A stretch of DNA of 64,000 nucleotides from Dokdonella sp. (lineage in GTDB: Bacteria; Pseudomonadota; Gammaproteobacteria; Xanthomonadales; Rhodanobacteraceae). The translations under genes and the position numbers were made by a program. Under the pieces are notes generated by a model, which was not told where the DNA came from, did no database searches, and was given only the letters and a program-made list of their open reading frames with translations. Numbering within the stretch: the first letter of the stretch is position 1; each line of letters starts with the position of its first letter. Shown here in pieces: positions 10,798 to 20,276 of the stretch. The DNA lies in NCBI RefSeq assembly GCF_019634845.1, contig NZ_JAHCAQ010000006.1, positions 124,001 to 188,000 on the forward strand, read 5' to 3'.

Positions 10798-12966
10798 ATG
10801 AGGATTCGATCGTTGGTCGCGCAATTGATCGTTGCCGCGATTGCTGGCTTCTGCTTCAGCGCATTCGCCGCGCCGCCGGCCGGACCCGAGTTCCGGCCAC
10901 TGGGGCGCATCACCGACTACTTTCAAGGCGCCGGGTCGGGAGGGATTGCCAAGGCGGATTTCGATCAGGATGGCGCCGACGAGATGGTGTTCGGCGCGGC
11001 TTCCGGCGACCCCCTGCTCTATGTGGTCGGGGATGACGGTTCCGGCGTGCCCGGAATCAAGCAGTCATTGATCATCACGGGAACGAGCGGGCAGCCCGGG
11101 TATGCCCCTTATGCGACGATCCTTGCCTGGGAGCAGGGGGCCGGGGCCAAGCTCGTCGCGGTGACTCGGGATGGCACGGCGCTCGTTTTCTCGGGTTGGC
11201 CATTGGCCGAGGAGTACAGGTTCGCGGTGGCGGGTGCGGCGGTCGCAGCTGCCATTGGCGATGTGGACGCGGATGGCAACGATGAACTGCTGGTGCTGAC
11301 ACAGAACGGCGTCCATGTTTATTCGATGGCCAGCGGCGCTGCGTTGTGGAGCCATGCAATAACGACTGGCAGCGATATCGCGTTGGCGCAACTCGACGCT
11401 GATCCAGCACTTGAAATCGTCATTACCGGGTCGAATGTCGGCATCGTTCTCGATGGCGCGACCCGCGCCACGGAGTGGAGCTACGCCGACGGCTTCGGTC
11501 AGCGCCTCGCGACGGGTGTATTCACTGCCGGTGGCATGACGCAATGGGTGGGTGCCAAGGGCTGGTACTGGTTCTCCATTTTTGGTTCGAGTCCGTGGTC
11601 GCGACTGTGGGATTACGCGACCCAATCCGACATCGGTGCGATAGCGACCGGTGATCTGGATGGCGCCGGTATCGATTCGATCCTGTATGGGGATAGTCAG
11701 TGGGGCAAAGTCCACATCATCAATCCGGCAACGCATCAGGAACGTTTCAGCATACCCTACGACGGATTCTCGGTACGAGCGATCGCCATTGCGAACCTGC
11801 TGGGAGGCAACAATCCACAGATCGGCTTCCTGTCTGCTTCTACCGCTACGGATGGCGGCTTGTTCACGCTCGCCAGCGCCGCGACCGGCGGGACGGTCTG
11901 GCAGTTCGAATCGGTTGGCGGGCCGTATCGGGTTACCGCGGTCGGCGATGTGGACGGCGACGGCGCGGATGAAATCGTCGCCGCCACTGGCGGTAGTCAA
12001 TACAACTTGGGGGTGTCCGTCTACGACTTCGTGACCGGACAGAGGAAGTGGCAAAGCCCACCCCCCGCCCCCAATGCCGATGACCCGTTTTACATGTTGG
12101 TGCGGCGCATCAAGTTGGTACCGCGAGCGAATGCACCGGGCATGAACATCGTGCTTGCCGGGTCAGGAACCTACTACGGCAAGGCCGTGGTAATTGACGG
12201 CGTCGACAAGCATGTTATCCGGCAGATAGGTCACTACCAGACGCCGTCGATTCCGGACCGTGCTATCACCGGTATTGGCATGTTGGACTTCGATCATGAC
12301 GGCGTCGACGATTTCGTCTTCGCGACGGCGCCTTCGACCACCGCTACTTCCGGTGCCAAGTTGTTCGTCGTATCGGGCACCAGTGAGCAGATCCTGTGGG
12401 AATCGATTGCAATGGGCAGCGGTTTCAGTGACATCAACGATGTCCTGGTGATTCCGCCCCAGACTGCGGGGGCGGCCAGCGAGCTTGTGGCGGTACTGCC
12501 CGGGAGCCTGCGCGCGTACAACAGCCAGACGCTGCTGCTCGACTGGGTCATTCCCGCCACCAACACTGGCGCCGCCTACATCGCCGACGGGGTCGCGGGC
12601 CCCGAATTCGTGACGTGGCAGACCAATGGTGCGGTCACGTTCTACGACGCCGCGACACAAGCGTACCTGCGTGCGTTCTCGCTGGCTTCCCCCTTGAGTG
12701 CCCTGACGGTGCTGCAAGGCGGCGAAGGCAGCCTGTTGGCGGCCGCGGACAATCGCCTCGAGCTTGTGGCCGGCAACGACGGCAGTGTGCTGGCTGCGAG
12801 CGACCCGTTGGGCGAGTTGTGGTCGATGGCACCGCTCGCGGCACCGGCTGCAGTCCCGACGGGTACGTCGTCCTGGCATGTGGCGCTTGCGTCGCAGCCC
12901 GCGCTGTGGCGCATGCAGCTGGATGCGACCGACCGCATCTTCCTGGGCACCTTCGATTCGCCTTGA
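10798..12966 (+). CDS. Secreted FG-GAP/VCBS repeat beta-propeller protein
   Basis: 722 residues with a signal peptide (about 1-25, ending SAFAAPPAG). Repeated FG-GAP/VCBS calcium-binding motifs are visible: DFDQDGADEMVF, DVDADGNDELLV, DLDGAGIDSILYG, DVDGDGADEIVA and DFDHDGVDDFVF. They are spaced as expected for propeller blades. The function is unknown; such proteins are secreted or surface-exposed. The C terminus DRIFLGTFDSP faintly recalls the IF..GFD tails of other secreted proteins here. By eye the gene is less GC-rich than its neighbours, which may indicate acquisition. AAGGA lies about 9 bases before ATG 10798. Confidence 0.8.
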   Translation: MRIRSLVAQLIVAAIAGFCFSAFAAPPAGPEFRPLGRITDYFQGAGSGGIAKADFDQDGADEMVFGAASGDPLLYVVGDDGSGVPGIKQSLIITGTSGQPGYAPYATILAWEQGAGAKLVAVTRDGTALVFSGWPLAEEYRFAVAGAAVAAAIGDVDADGNDELLVLTQNGVHVYSMASGAALWSHAITTGSDIALAQLDADPALEIVITGSNVGIVLDGATRATEWSYADGFGQRLATGVFTAGGMTQWVGAKGWYWFSIFGSSPWSRLWDYATQSDIGAIATGDLDGAGIDSILYGDSQWGKVHIINPATHQERFSIPYDGFSVRAIAIANLLGGNNPQIGFLSASTATDGGLFTLASAATGGTVWQFESVGGPYRVTAVGDVDGDGADEIVAATGGSQYNLGVSVYDFVTGQRKWQSPPPAPNADDPFYMLVRRIKLVPRANAPGMNIVLAGSGTYYGKAVVIDGVDKHVIRQIGHYQTPSIPDRAITGIGMLDFDHDGVDDFVFATAPSTTATSGAKLFVVSGTSEQILWESIAMGSGFSDINDVLVIPPQTAGAASELVAVLPGSLRAYNSQTLLLDWVIPATNTGAAYIADGVAGPEFVTWQTNGAVTFYDAATQAYLRAFSLASPLSALTVLQGGEGSLLAAADNRLELVAGNDGSVLAASDPLGELWSMAPLAAPAAVPTGTSSWHVALASQPALWRMQLDATDRIFLGTFDSP

Positions 12967-13298
12967 GCGTGTGCGAGGCCCGCAATTCTTGCTGTGCCAC
13001 GCATCCGATGGCAAAAGCGATGCGGGGCGAAAACGGGGGCGTAGTCGGCTTTCTTTCGCCAGCCATGTGCAGTATTGCGCCAACCGTACGATCAAGAGCT
13101 TAAAGTACGCGAACGGGGTCCTGCGCGAGCTGCAGCTGAAGGGACGCAAGCCTCTTCAGGCAGGCGGGGATGGCGCGGTGCCGCCGCGCGGGGGCGGCTC
13201 GAACACGCTGCAGCCCACGCCGGGGGCGAGGTGGGCGCGGCGACGTGGGTGTTGAGGACATCGCCTGCGTGTGGCGGACAGCATTGGGGCGGGGCGGC
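12967..13298. other. Intergenic region, nothing recognised
   Basis: 332 bases between the FG-GAP gene and the M64 peptidase start. Small open frames here lack family resemblance or credible ribosome-binding sites. No T-tailed hairpin was seen. Confidence 0.4.
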
Positions 13299-14512
13299 AT
13301 GAAGATCGTGGATTGCGCCGTGGTCGGGTGGGTGTGTGCAGCTTTGGCGTGCCTGGGCAGCGTGGCTGCCGCGGCGACCCCGGTGCACTACGTGGTGTTC
13401 GAGATGAGCCAGGACGGCCGCGTCAGTCCGCTGCACTATGCGCGGGTGGAGATGCAGGCCGACGCGGAGGCGCTGCTTGCAGCGCAGACGGTCGCCGCAA
13501 GCGGCCACGATGCGGTGGTGGACTACCACCTGCGCCAGCATGGGGTGGACCTCGGCGCACGGCAGCTGCGACTGCCGCTGCTACGCGGCGAATTTGCCCG
13601 CGATCCCGGTCGCGACGGCAGCATCGTGGCGGCGTCGGTTGACGACTCCGCGCCGCGCGCGTTCGTGCTGCGCGTGCCGGTCGACGCGGCCGGTGCGATC
13701 GAGTTCGGTAGCGGCGCTGCCGTACAGACATTCGACCTGGCCACGCTGGCGCGGCAGGCCACGCAGTTGCGCGAGGCGCGGCTGCCGCAACTGCAGGTGC
13801 AGCGCGCCTCCGCCAGCGGTCCGGCCGCCAATCGCGTCGACCTGCTGGTGTTCGCCGAAGGCTACACCGCAGCGCAGCAGGCGCTGTTCAACGCCGATGT
13901 CGCGTTGCTGCACGATGGCCTGTTTGCGCTCACGCCGTACAAGGACTACGAGAGCCACATGAACTGGACGCCGGTTTTCGCCGTCTCGGCGCAGGCGGGT
14001 GCCGATCATCCGCCCTATCAGGCCGGCTGCACAGGCACGAACTGTTGCGCCGACACGGCGGCGCAGTCCGATCCGCGCGCGGGCCAGTTCGTGAACACCG
14101 CGTTCAATGCGCGCTTCTGCGCCTACCAGGTACACCGGCTGCTGACGGTCAACAATGCGCTCGTGCTCGCCGCGGCGGCGGCCTATCCAGACTGGGACGA
14201 GATCGTCGTGCTCGTCAACGATCCTGTTTATGGCGGTTCGGGCGGTGACCTGTCGGTGACTTCGACCAACACCTATGCCAGGGAGATCGTGCTGCACGAG
14301 TACGGGCACAGCTTCACCGGTCTGGCCGACGAGTACAGCGATCCCTACCCGGGCTTTCCGGCCTGCAGCGACCTTGCTGGCAGCGCGCAGTGCGAGGCCA
14401 ATGTCACCAACCAGACCAACGCCGCACTGGTGAAGTGGCGCGCCTGGTTCACGCCCGGCAATCCGATTCCGACACCGGCTGGCACGACCGGGGTTACCGC
14501 CAGCGTCGATTC
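13299..14512 (+). pseudogene. M64-family metallopeptidase, 5' part (gene interrupted)
   Basis: N-terminal about 400 residues of a secreted M64 (IgA-peptidase-like) metalloprotease. It has a signal peptide (MKIVDCAVVGWVCAALACLG...), a beta-rich propeptide region, FAEGYTAAQ, and the zinc motif HEYGHSFTGLADEY with the third-ligand region. Sequence agrees with the family up to PIPTPAGTTGVTA, then runs into sequence antisense to the M1 aminopeptidase end and stops artificially at 14618. The missing C-terminal part lies about 4.2 kb downstream at 18700-19194. The active-site residues are intact, so a truncated product could fold partly, but the gene is disrupted. Confidence 0.85.
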
Positions 14513-16691
14513 AACTGTCGGTTCCCGACAGCCAGGCGTCCACGGCCGGCAAGCGATCGCGACGCACCATCACGCGATATTCGACGTCGGCAATGGCAGT
14601 GTCCGCATCCTTGCGTGAAGTGGGCGCAAGGGTGGCCGCGTAGGCCTTGAGCTTGCCGATCATCGATGGGCTGGACGAGTTGCCGCCCAATCTCGGGTAG
14701 TAGCGGGCGAGCGAGGACCCTCCGACCAGCCTGTCCACTTGGGCGCGATGCGCCATTGCGAAGTCCCACGCGAGGTCGGGATGCAGCGCGGCCACATTCC
14801 GGATCATCTTCGCTCCGGTGGTGGCGCCGGGCTCGTCGGTCAGCGCCAACGCCAGCGCCCGCCCGGCAAGGGTCTCGTCCCCGACCGAGGCGAGCAAGGT
14901 GTACAGGTTGTCCTTGACCAGCGGCGTGGTTTCCGCCTGCGCCTCGGCGCGAAGCTGGTCCCACATGGGGGCATCGGCGTGCTGCGAGACCACCGCGAGG
15001 ATCACCTTGCGCAGTTCCCCCGGCACCGCATTTGGATCGCCTGCCTGCGCGGTGTAGCGTCGGTTCGCTTCGGCGATCACCGTCTGGTCGTCAAGGGCGG
15101 ACAAGGTGCCGATCAGCAGGCTGCGCAGGATCTTGGCCGATGCACCGTCATCCGCGCGTGGCTCCCAGCCGATGCGACGGAACACCGGCGACAAGCGCGC
15201 GATGGCGAAGCGCTGGAACGCTGCCTGACGCGCGGCATCACCGCGGTAATAAGCGTTCAGTTCGCCGAGCTTGCCGGTGATCGCCGCCCAGAGATACGGA
15301 TCCGCATCAGTGGGCATCGCCGTGGCCAGGTCCAGGAAATCGGTCACCGGCTGCAGCCCCGCCAAGCCAAGCGCATAGGTGTCCCCCAGCACGCCAAGTG
15401 CATCGACCGGGTCGAGCCTGGCTGCGTCGCGCCTGATCGCGCCGAATGGCGCCGGTGCGTACAACGTGCGGTAGTAGCCGCGCTGACCCGCATTGACCAC
15501 CAGGGTTCCGCAGCCGGGCACGCTGAAGTTCACGTCGCCGCCGCTGACCAGCATGCGCGCAGACGCGCCGCCTAGCGTCTGCGCGGTCACCGGCACCCGC
15601 CAGCGTAGCGGGGTCTTGTGGGGACGGTCCTTGGTGAACTCGGCCTGCGTCAGCCGAACCTCGGTGTCGCCATTCCGGCACGATGCCTCATCGACGCGGA
15701 TCAGCGGCACGCCCGACTGCAAAGTGAAGTCGTGCGCGATGGCGGTGACCGGTTTGTCTGGCGCGGCGCTTTCCATTGATCGCCACAAGTCGTCAGATAC
15801 TGCGTTGCCGTAGGCATGAGCCTTGATGTATCGGCGCACTCCACCACGCCAGGCATCCGGTCCGATCCAGCCCTCCAGCATCCGGATCACCGCTTCGCCC
15901 TTTTCATACGTGATTGCATCGAATGCCTGCGCGGCCTGCTCCACGGTTTCGACGTGCCGGACCACGGGATGGGTGCTGGCGGCCGCGTCCAGCGCCATCG
16001 CGCGCTCGCGGGTAAAAACGGGAAACAGTGCCGGATTCCATTCCGGATGCATCGTTTCCTGCGCGCGCTGCGACATCCACGAGGCAAAGCCCTCGTTGAG
16101 CCAAAGGTCGTCCCACCAGCGCATCGTCACGAGGTTGCCGAACCACTGGTGTGCGATCTCGTGGGCGGCGGTGTTGAACACCTCCTGACGGTCGTCCTGC
16201 GTAGAAATCGATGGGTCCAGCAGCAACCAGTATTCGAACGTGTAGATGGCGCCCCAGTTCTCCATGGCACCGGTGGACTCGGCCCGGCCCGGCGAGGCGA
16301 CGTTGTCGAGCTTGGGCAGTGGATACGGTACGCCGAAGTAGTCGTTGTACTCGTGCAGTACCGCTTTGCCCGATTCCAGCGCAAAGGCCGATTGATCGGT
16401 CTTGCCCTTCTGCGTGACCACGCCTATTTCGGTGCCATCCGAGGTGGCGGTGGCACGCTCGAAATCACCGAGGCCGAAGAACACCAGGTAGGTCGACATC
16501 TTCGGCGTGGTCTGGAACTTCACCCGCGCAAGGCCGTTGCCGAGATCGACGCGCGAAGCAACGGGCATGTTGCCGATCGCCATCTGCCCGGCGGGCACCG
16601 TCGCTTCGATTACGCCGTCGACGGCGAATCCAGGATTCGATCCGATGCGGAACCGACCCCGCAGGGCTGCGCTCGGCCCATTGTTGAGCAT
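14511..16691 (-). pseudogene. M1 aminopeptidase, 5'-truncated
   Basis: Gluzincin aminopeptidase of the M1 family. The substrate motif GAMENWG, the zinc motif HEIAHQWFGN with the following NEGFASW, and a complete ERAP1-like C-terminal domain ending AWLSGTDS are all present. Family members of this type are about 880 residues; here homology starts around ATVPAGQMAIGNMPV. About 180-200 N-terminal residues, including any signal peptide, are missing. The first ~30 residues of the open frame (MLNNGPSAAL...) do not resemble the family. The stop codon lies almost exactly at the left edge of the inserted segment. Probably not functional. Confidence 0.8.
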
Positions 16692-16958
16692 CGGTCAGAG
16701 TTGCCCAGGGATGGCGCCGATGAGCGGCCCCGATCTGCCGAAATCCAACGCGTGGTCGTCCGGTTCGGTGGCAGAACCGGCGCTTGCACGACCGCCGCCT
16801 GCCCGCCAGACTCCCCGAAAAGGCCGTTTGAAATTCCTACACTCGCACGACGATGCACGCTGCCTTTCAGTCGTCTGTTTCCGCGCCGTGCCGTCGCCGT
16901 CCCGCACACACCGGGACCGCATCGTGGTCGTCGCAGTGGGACGACGATCAGCACCTCA

Positions 16959-18131
16959 TCACGCCTCGAAACCGGATGCGAACAGGCGGTCGTCGTACGG
17001 CATGTCGAATTGAAGGATGATGAATTCCGCCGGTCGCACTGGCGCCACGCCGAAGAAACAATGCAACGTGTCGTCGGAATCCGTGCACTGCACGAAATAA
17101 CCCTGAGCAGGCGTGCTTCCCATCAATGCGCCGCGCTGCCAGTACGCGTGAAAATAACTCTCGATCAGACTTGAAATTTGCGCCGACGTCGGTCGCGGAG
17201 CGGCAACCGGAACCCACGAAAGCGAACGGCGAATCGAGAAGTCCAGCAATCGCACAAAACGCGATACCGACACATAGCGCCATTCCGGATTCTGGCTCAC
17301 CGTGCGTGCGCCCCAAACGAGGATGCCGTCGATCCCCACAAAGCGCCGCAGCACGTTGACGCTTGCGGGATTGAGCTGATCCTGTTCGGCCTGAGTGAAC
17401 GCTTGTTGCAGTTGCACATCGATGCTCGTGGACAGTGCGGCGTCGCGTCCGGACGGCGCTTTGAAAATCCCCTTGTCGTGATCGATGCGAGTGACCACGC
17501 CCGCCACGGCGGCGGAGGCTGGCATGGCGATCGTGGTACCGCCACCATCGATCGGCACATCCAGCCACGGCGCATAAAGGGCGGCGCGGGCGGATGACAG
17601 GGTCTGCGCAAAAGCCATCAGCGCATTCACATCGCTTCCTTGCGGTGCGTCGATGATGCCGAAACGATTGGCCGACGCATCGACATGCTCGATCAGCGCG
17701 GCGATCATCGCGCCATGTTCGACCGCACTGATTCCAGGCGTGGCCAGACCCGGCATGGCAACCAGATCCACCGGCAACGAGGCCGAGGCCATCAGCGCGC
17801 TGCGAACATGCTGTTCGGTGTTTCCGCGCGGGTCGATGACGTACAACACGCGCCCGCCATTGGCAAAGAACAAGCGTGCCGACTGATAGCCGAAATCGGC
17901 CGCCGGATCGGCGAGTCGGCCATACACCGCTTCATAGCTGGCGAGACTGGCAACTGGCACCGGCGGCGTTACCACCCGCGCGGTTCGGACCACGAACAAG
18001 GTCGCACCGTAATAGTGGTCTTCGATTGGCGGAAGCGCCGTTCCCATCGCCGGCATCGACATGCAGAACAGCGCAGCGACCAACAGCTTGTTGCGGAAAA
18101 CCAGTAGCCAGACCAATCGAAATGGATGCAT
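16959..18131 (-). CDS. Phage tail sheath homologue with signal-peptide-like N terminus and GFE tail
   Basis: 390 residues. The N-terminal part follows the tail-sheath fold pattern (PPIEDHYYGATLFVVRTAR, SYEAVYGRL, ARLFFANGGRVLYVIDP). The C-terminal domain has the sheath signature VLRRFVGIDGILVWGARTVS, NPEWRYVSVSR, and GVAPVRPAEFIIL. Two features are unlike phage sheaths. The first ~32 residues (MHPFRLVWLLVFRNKLLVAALFCMSMPAMG) look like a signal sequence instead of the usual PGVYVEE start. The end is DDRLFASGFEA, resembling tails of secreted proteins in this window. No tube, baseplate or other tail genes are near. No clear Shine-Dalgarno is seen at ATG 18131; internal ATGs exist. Confidence 0.75.
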   Translation of the reverse strand: MHPFRLVWLLVFRNKLLVAALFCMSMPAMGTALPPIEDHYYGATLFVVRTARVVTPPVPVASLASYEAVYGRLADPAADFGYQSARLFFANGGRVLYVIDPRGNTEQHVRSALMASASLPVDLVAMPGLATPGISAVEHGAMIAALIEHVDASANRFGIIDAPQGSDVNALMAFAQTLSSARAALYAPWLDVPIDGGGTTIAMPASAAVAGVVTRIDHDKGIFKAPSGRDAALSTSIDVQLQQAFTQAEQDQLNPASVNVLRRFVGIDGILVWGARTVSQNPEWRYVSVSRFVRLLDFSIRRSLSWVPVAAPRPTSAQISSLIESYFHAYWQRGALMGSTPAQGYFVQCTDSDDTLHCFFGVAPVRPAEFIILQFDMPYDDRLFASGFEA

Positions 18132-18333
18132 GGGATTCGTTGATGGCGGCGGATGTGGTCGGATGTTGGCCACATTGCGTGTGCAGAGCAAGCCCCTGCC
18201 AACACTGACAGATGCGGCTGATGGCGGATGCAACCCTGGTTTGCCGTCCCTGCATCGGAGCGCGCCGTGCCGTTCCTCGCCGCATTCTGTCGGCAGGCCG
18301 AGGTGAGGACAAAAGGGGGACGGAGGAATGATC

Positions 18334-18617
18334 CGCCGATGGCGTCGACTGAAGGCCGAGACGTAGCGCTGGTTCGGCAGTCGCATCGCGCGCGCAAGGT
18401 CGCTTAGGCGTGCCGGCGAGGCCAGGAGATGGACATGGTTGCTCATCAGGGCATAGGCGTGGACGCCGACCCCGTGGCTGGCGGCGATTTCGGTCAGCAG
18501 TTCGCGGTAAAGCAGAGGGTCTTCGGCATCGATGAAGGTGGCGCCTCGATGCACGCCACGCTGCGTAACGTGAAGCGGAACGCCAGCGACGAGCAGGCGT
18601 GGACGACGAGGCTTGAG
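18334..18617 (-). pseudogene. RAYT (REP-associated tyrosine transposase) fragment
   Basis: About 95 codons matching the N-terminal half of Y1-type REP-associated transposases: PRRPRLLVAGVPLHVTQRG, then ATFIDAEDPLLYRELL, then the metal-binding stretch YALMSNHVHLL. It breaks off after QRYVSAFSRRHR, before the region with the catalytic tyrosine. No credible start codon was found and the 3' half is missing, so it is a remnant. Next to the break is GGGGGACGGAGGAATG, a motif type often seen beside these genes (from memory). Confidence 0.8.
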
Positions 18618-18699
18618 GGAGCGCGGGCAGTGGGCTGAAGCACGAGCATGGCCCGGAGCCGGGTCATCGTCAGTGGCAGGGCGCCGCGAATGCGTGTAG

Positions 18700-19194
18700 G
18701 AGGGCGGCCTGTTCCAAGGCGCGCGTTACCTCAGCTCGGGCATGTATCGCCCAGTCGATAGCCAGTGCCAGATGCGGATGCTCGGCCAGCCGTTCTGCCC
18801 GGTGTGCCGGCAGGAATACGTGCGCAAGCTGTACGCCGGGGGGTGGGGCGTGCCGTCAGGCGGTATCAGCCCGATCGAGCCCGGCAGCGCGTCGCCGCCG
18901 ACCACGCAGCCGGTGGACTATGTACCCGGCACCACGCGCACCTTCAGCGTCGACCTGCTGTGGCCATCGGTGGGGACGCTCGACACGCAGTGGTGGCTCG
19001 ATGGCGTGCGCATCGTCGGGCCATGGACGGCCAGTTATCCGTTCGTGCAGGCGACGCCGACGCCGGCCACGCGCACGCTCGAAGTGCGCGTGCGCGATCC
19101 TTCGCCGTACGTGGCCGGCAACCTGCCCACCTACACGCGCAGCTGGACGATCCACGTCGATGCCGAGCGCATTTTCACCGATGGCTTCGACTGA
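18700..19194 (+). pseudogene. M64-family metallopeptidase, 3' part (separated)
   Basis: Continuation of the gene starting at 13299. It reads EGGLFQGARYLSSGMYRP, then MRMLGQPFCPVCRQEYVRKLY, both typical of M64 peptidases after the catalytic domain. An Ig-like C-terminal domain follows, ending AERIFTDGFD. A stop (TAG 18697-18699) directly precedes the homology. The left half is in frame 0 and this half in frame 1 (mod 3), so exact excision would need to remove a segment whose length leaves remainder 1. The ATG at 18742 is internal to the domain and not a natural start. Confidence 0.85.
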
Positions 19195-19215
19195 CGCGGG
19201 GCGTGACCGTGGCGC

Positions 19216-19989
19216 TCAGGCGCCGCCGAGCGGGGCGGCCACGTGCAGCACAAGATCGGCGCAGAAGTGCGCGAGCATCGCGTGCTCGAGGCCGCGGCGC
19301 CAGTACAGCCATCCAAAAACGAAGCCACCGAGCGCGTTGTAGCCGATCACGCGCATGACCAGGTCGGCGGTCAGCGGGGCGAGCCGAGCCGCCGCCGGCA
19401 GGTGGCCGAGGCCGAACACGAGGGCTGCCAGGATGATCGCAGCCAGCATGACCCAGCTGCGCGGCTGGCGGCCGCTGAAGCGGCTCAGCAGCCACGCGGC
19501 CAGCCCCATCACGAACGCGCGCAACATGACTTCCTCGGTGATCGCGCCATAGGGGGCGGCGAGCAGGCCCTTGAGCGCGAACGCGAGCGACGGCGGCGGG
19601 GTGGCGGTGGGGTGTTCGATCGGCGCCCCGAACAGCGCGATCGCGGCGAGTATTGCCAGCGCAGCAACGATGCCCAGCGCCGCGGCCTGCGCCCAGCCAG
19701 AGCGGGTCGGCCGTGGCCGGCCGTACAGCCAGGCCGCGAACCATGGCGCCCCCAGGCCGAGCGGTGCGCCGAGTTTGAGGCCGGCCCAGCCGAGCAGCAG
19801 GCACATGACGCCGGCCTGTGCGGCCTGCAGCGCGACCATGCCCCAGGCCGGCCAGCCCGTCGAGGTCTGCGCGAGCGCCAGCGCGTCGGGCTGCAGCGCG
19901 AGCACGTACGGGAACAGCAGCGCGGTGGCGATTGCGCTGGCCAGGCCGAGCAGGGCCGCCAGGCCCAGTTGCGGAGGCGACTCGTTCAT
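19216..19989 (-). CDS. CPBP-family intramembrane metalloprotease
   Basis: 257-residue polytopic membrane protein of the CPBP (Rce1/CAAX protease, ABI) family. Motif 1 is EEVMLRA (EExxxR), motif 2 is FGLGHLP, motif 3 is HFCAD. Six to eight hydrophobic segments are visible. Substrates of bacterial members are mostly unknown. Its start overlaps the stop of the upstream ribbon-helix-helix gene (ATGA at 19986-19989), in an operon with an SPFH protein. Confidence 0.88.
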   Translation of the reverse strand: MNESPPQLGLAALLGLASAIATALLFPYVLALQPDALALAQTSTGWPAWGMVALQAAQAGVMCLLLGWAGLKLGAPLGLGAPWFAAWLYGRPRPTRSGWAQAAALGIVAALAILAAIALFGAPIEHPTATPPPSLAFALKGLLAAPYGAITEEVMLRAFVMGLAAWLLSRFSGRQPRSWVMLAAIILAALVFGLGHLPAAARLAPLTADLVMRVIGYNALGGFVFGWLYWRRGLEHAMLAHFCADLVLHVAAPLGGA

Positions 19990-20177
19990 GTGGAATCATC
20001 CTCGATGGCAACCGGTGCAACCGGTGGCTTGAGACGCCCGTTCCTGCGCAGCGCATCGCGCAGCAGGTACTCGATCTGGGCATTGAGCGAACGCAGCTCG
20101 TCGTCGGCCCAGCGCTGCACGGCGTCGAGTACCGGCGCACTGATGCGCAGCGGATAGGCTTTCTTCTCGGCCGCCAC
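19986..20177 (-). CDS. Arc/MetJ-type ribbon-helix-helix small protein
   Basis: 63 residues. [28 protein letters not shown] fits the ribbon (beta strand YPLRIS) followed by two helices of Arc-like DNA-binding proteins, and [15 protein letters not shown] completes the second helix. The short tail is Pro/Asp-rich. It lies between the SPFH and CPBP genes and overlaps the latter by four bases. It may bind the palindrome at 21183-21205 as an operon autoregulator, which is inference. Confidence 0.75.
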   Translation of the reverse strand: MAAEKKAYPLRISAPVLDAVQRWADDELRSLNAQIEYLLRDALRRNGRLKPPVAPVAIEDDST

Positions 20178-20276
20178 GGACTCAGGGCCTGCGCAGGCGG
20201 GCGGCGGTGACCACGACGCGCACGGCGGGCAGGGCGGGAGTGGCGCAGGGCATGCAGGTGTGCTCCGGCCGCGGGC

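Larger units (their letters stand above)
14513..18699. mobile_element. Inserted segment splitting the M64 peptidase gene
   Basis: About 4.2 kb that separates two halves of one M64 gene. It carries the M1 aminopeptidase fragment, a tail-sheath homologue and a RAYT transposase fragment, all on the minus strand. No integrase, terminal inverted repeats or clear target duplication were found, so it is not a recognised element type. The edges are placed from where M64 similarity ends (about 14505) and resumes (18700). RAYT activity or illegitimate recombination are possible causes; an assembly join cannot be excluded. Confidence 0.6.

Noticed and set aside
18132-18333. Extension of the sheath gene upstream into the RAYT remnant as one 531-codon frame
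   Set aside because: The frames join only by chance; the RAYT part is truncated and the linking residues resemble no protein.
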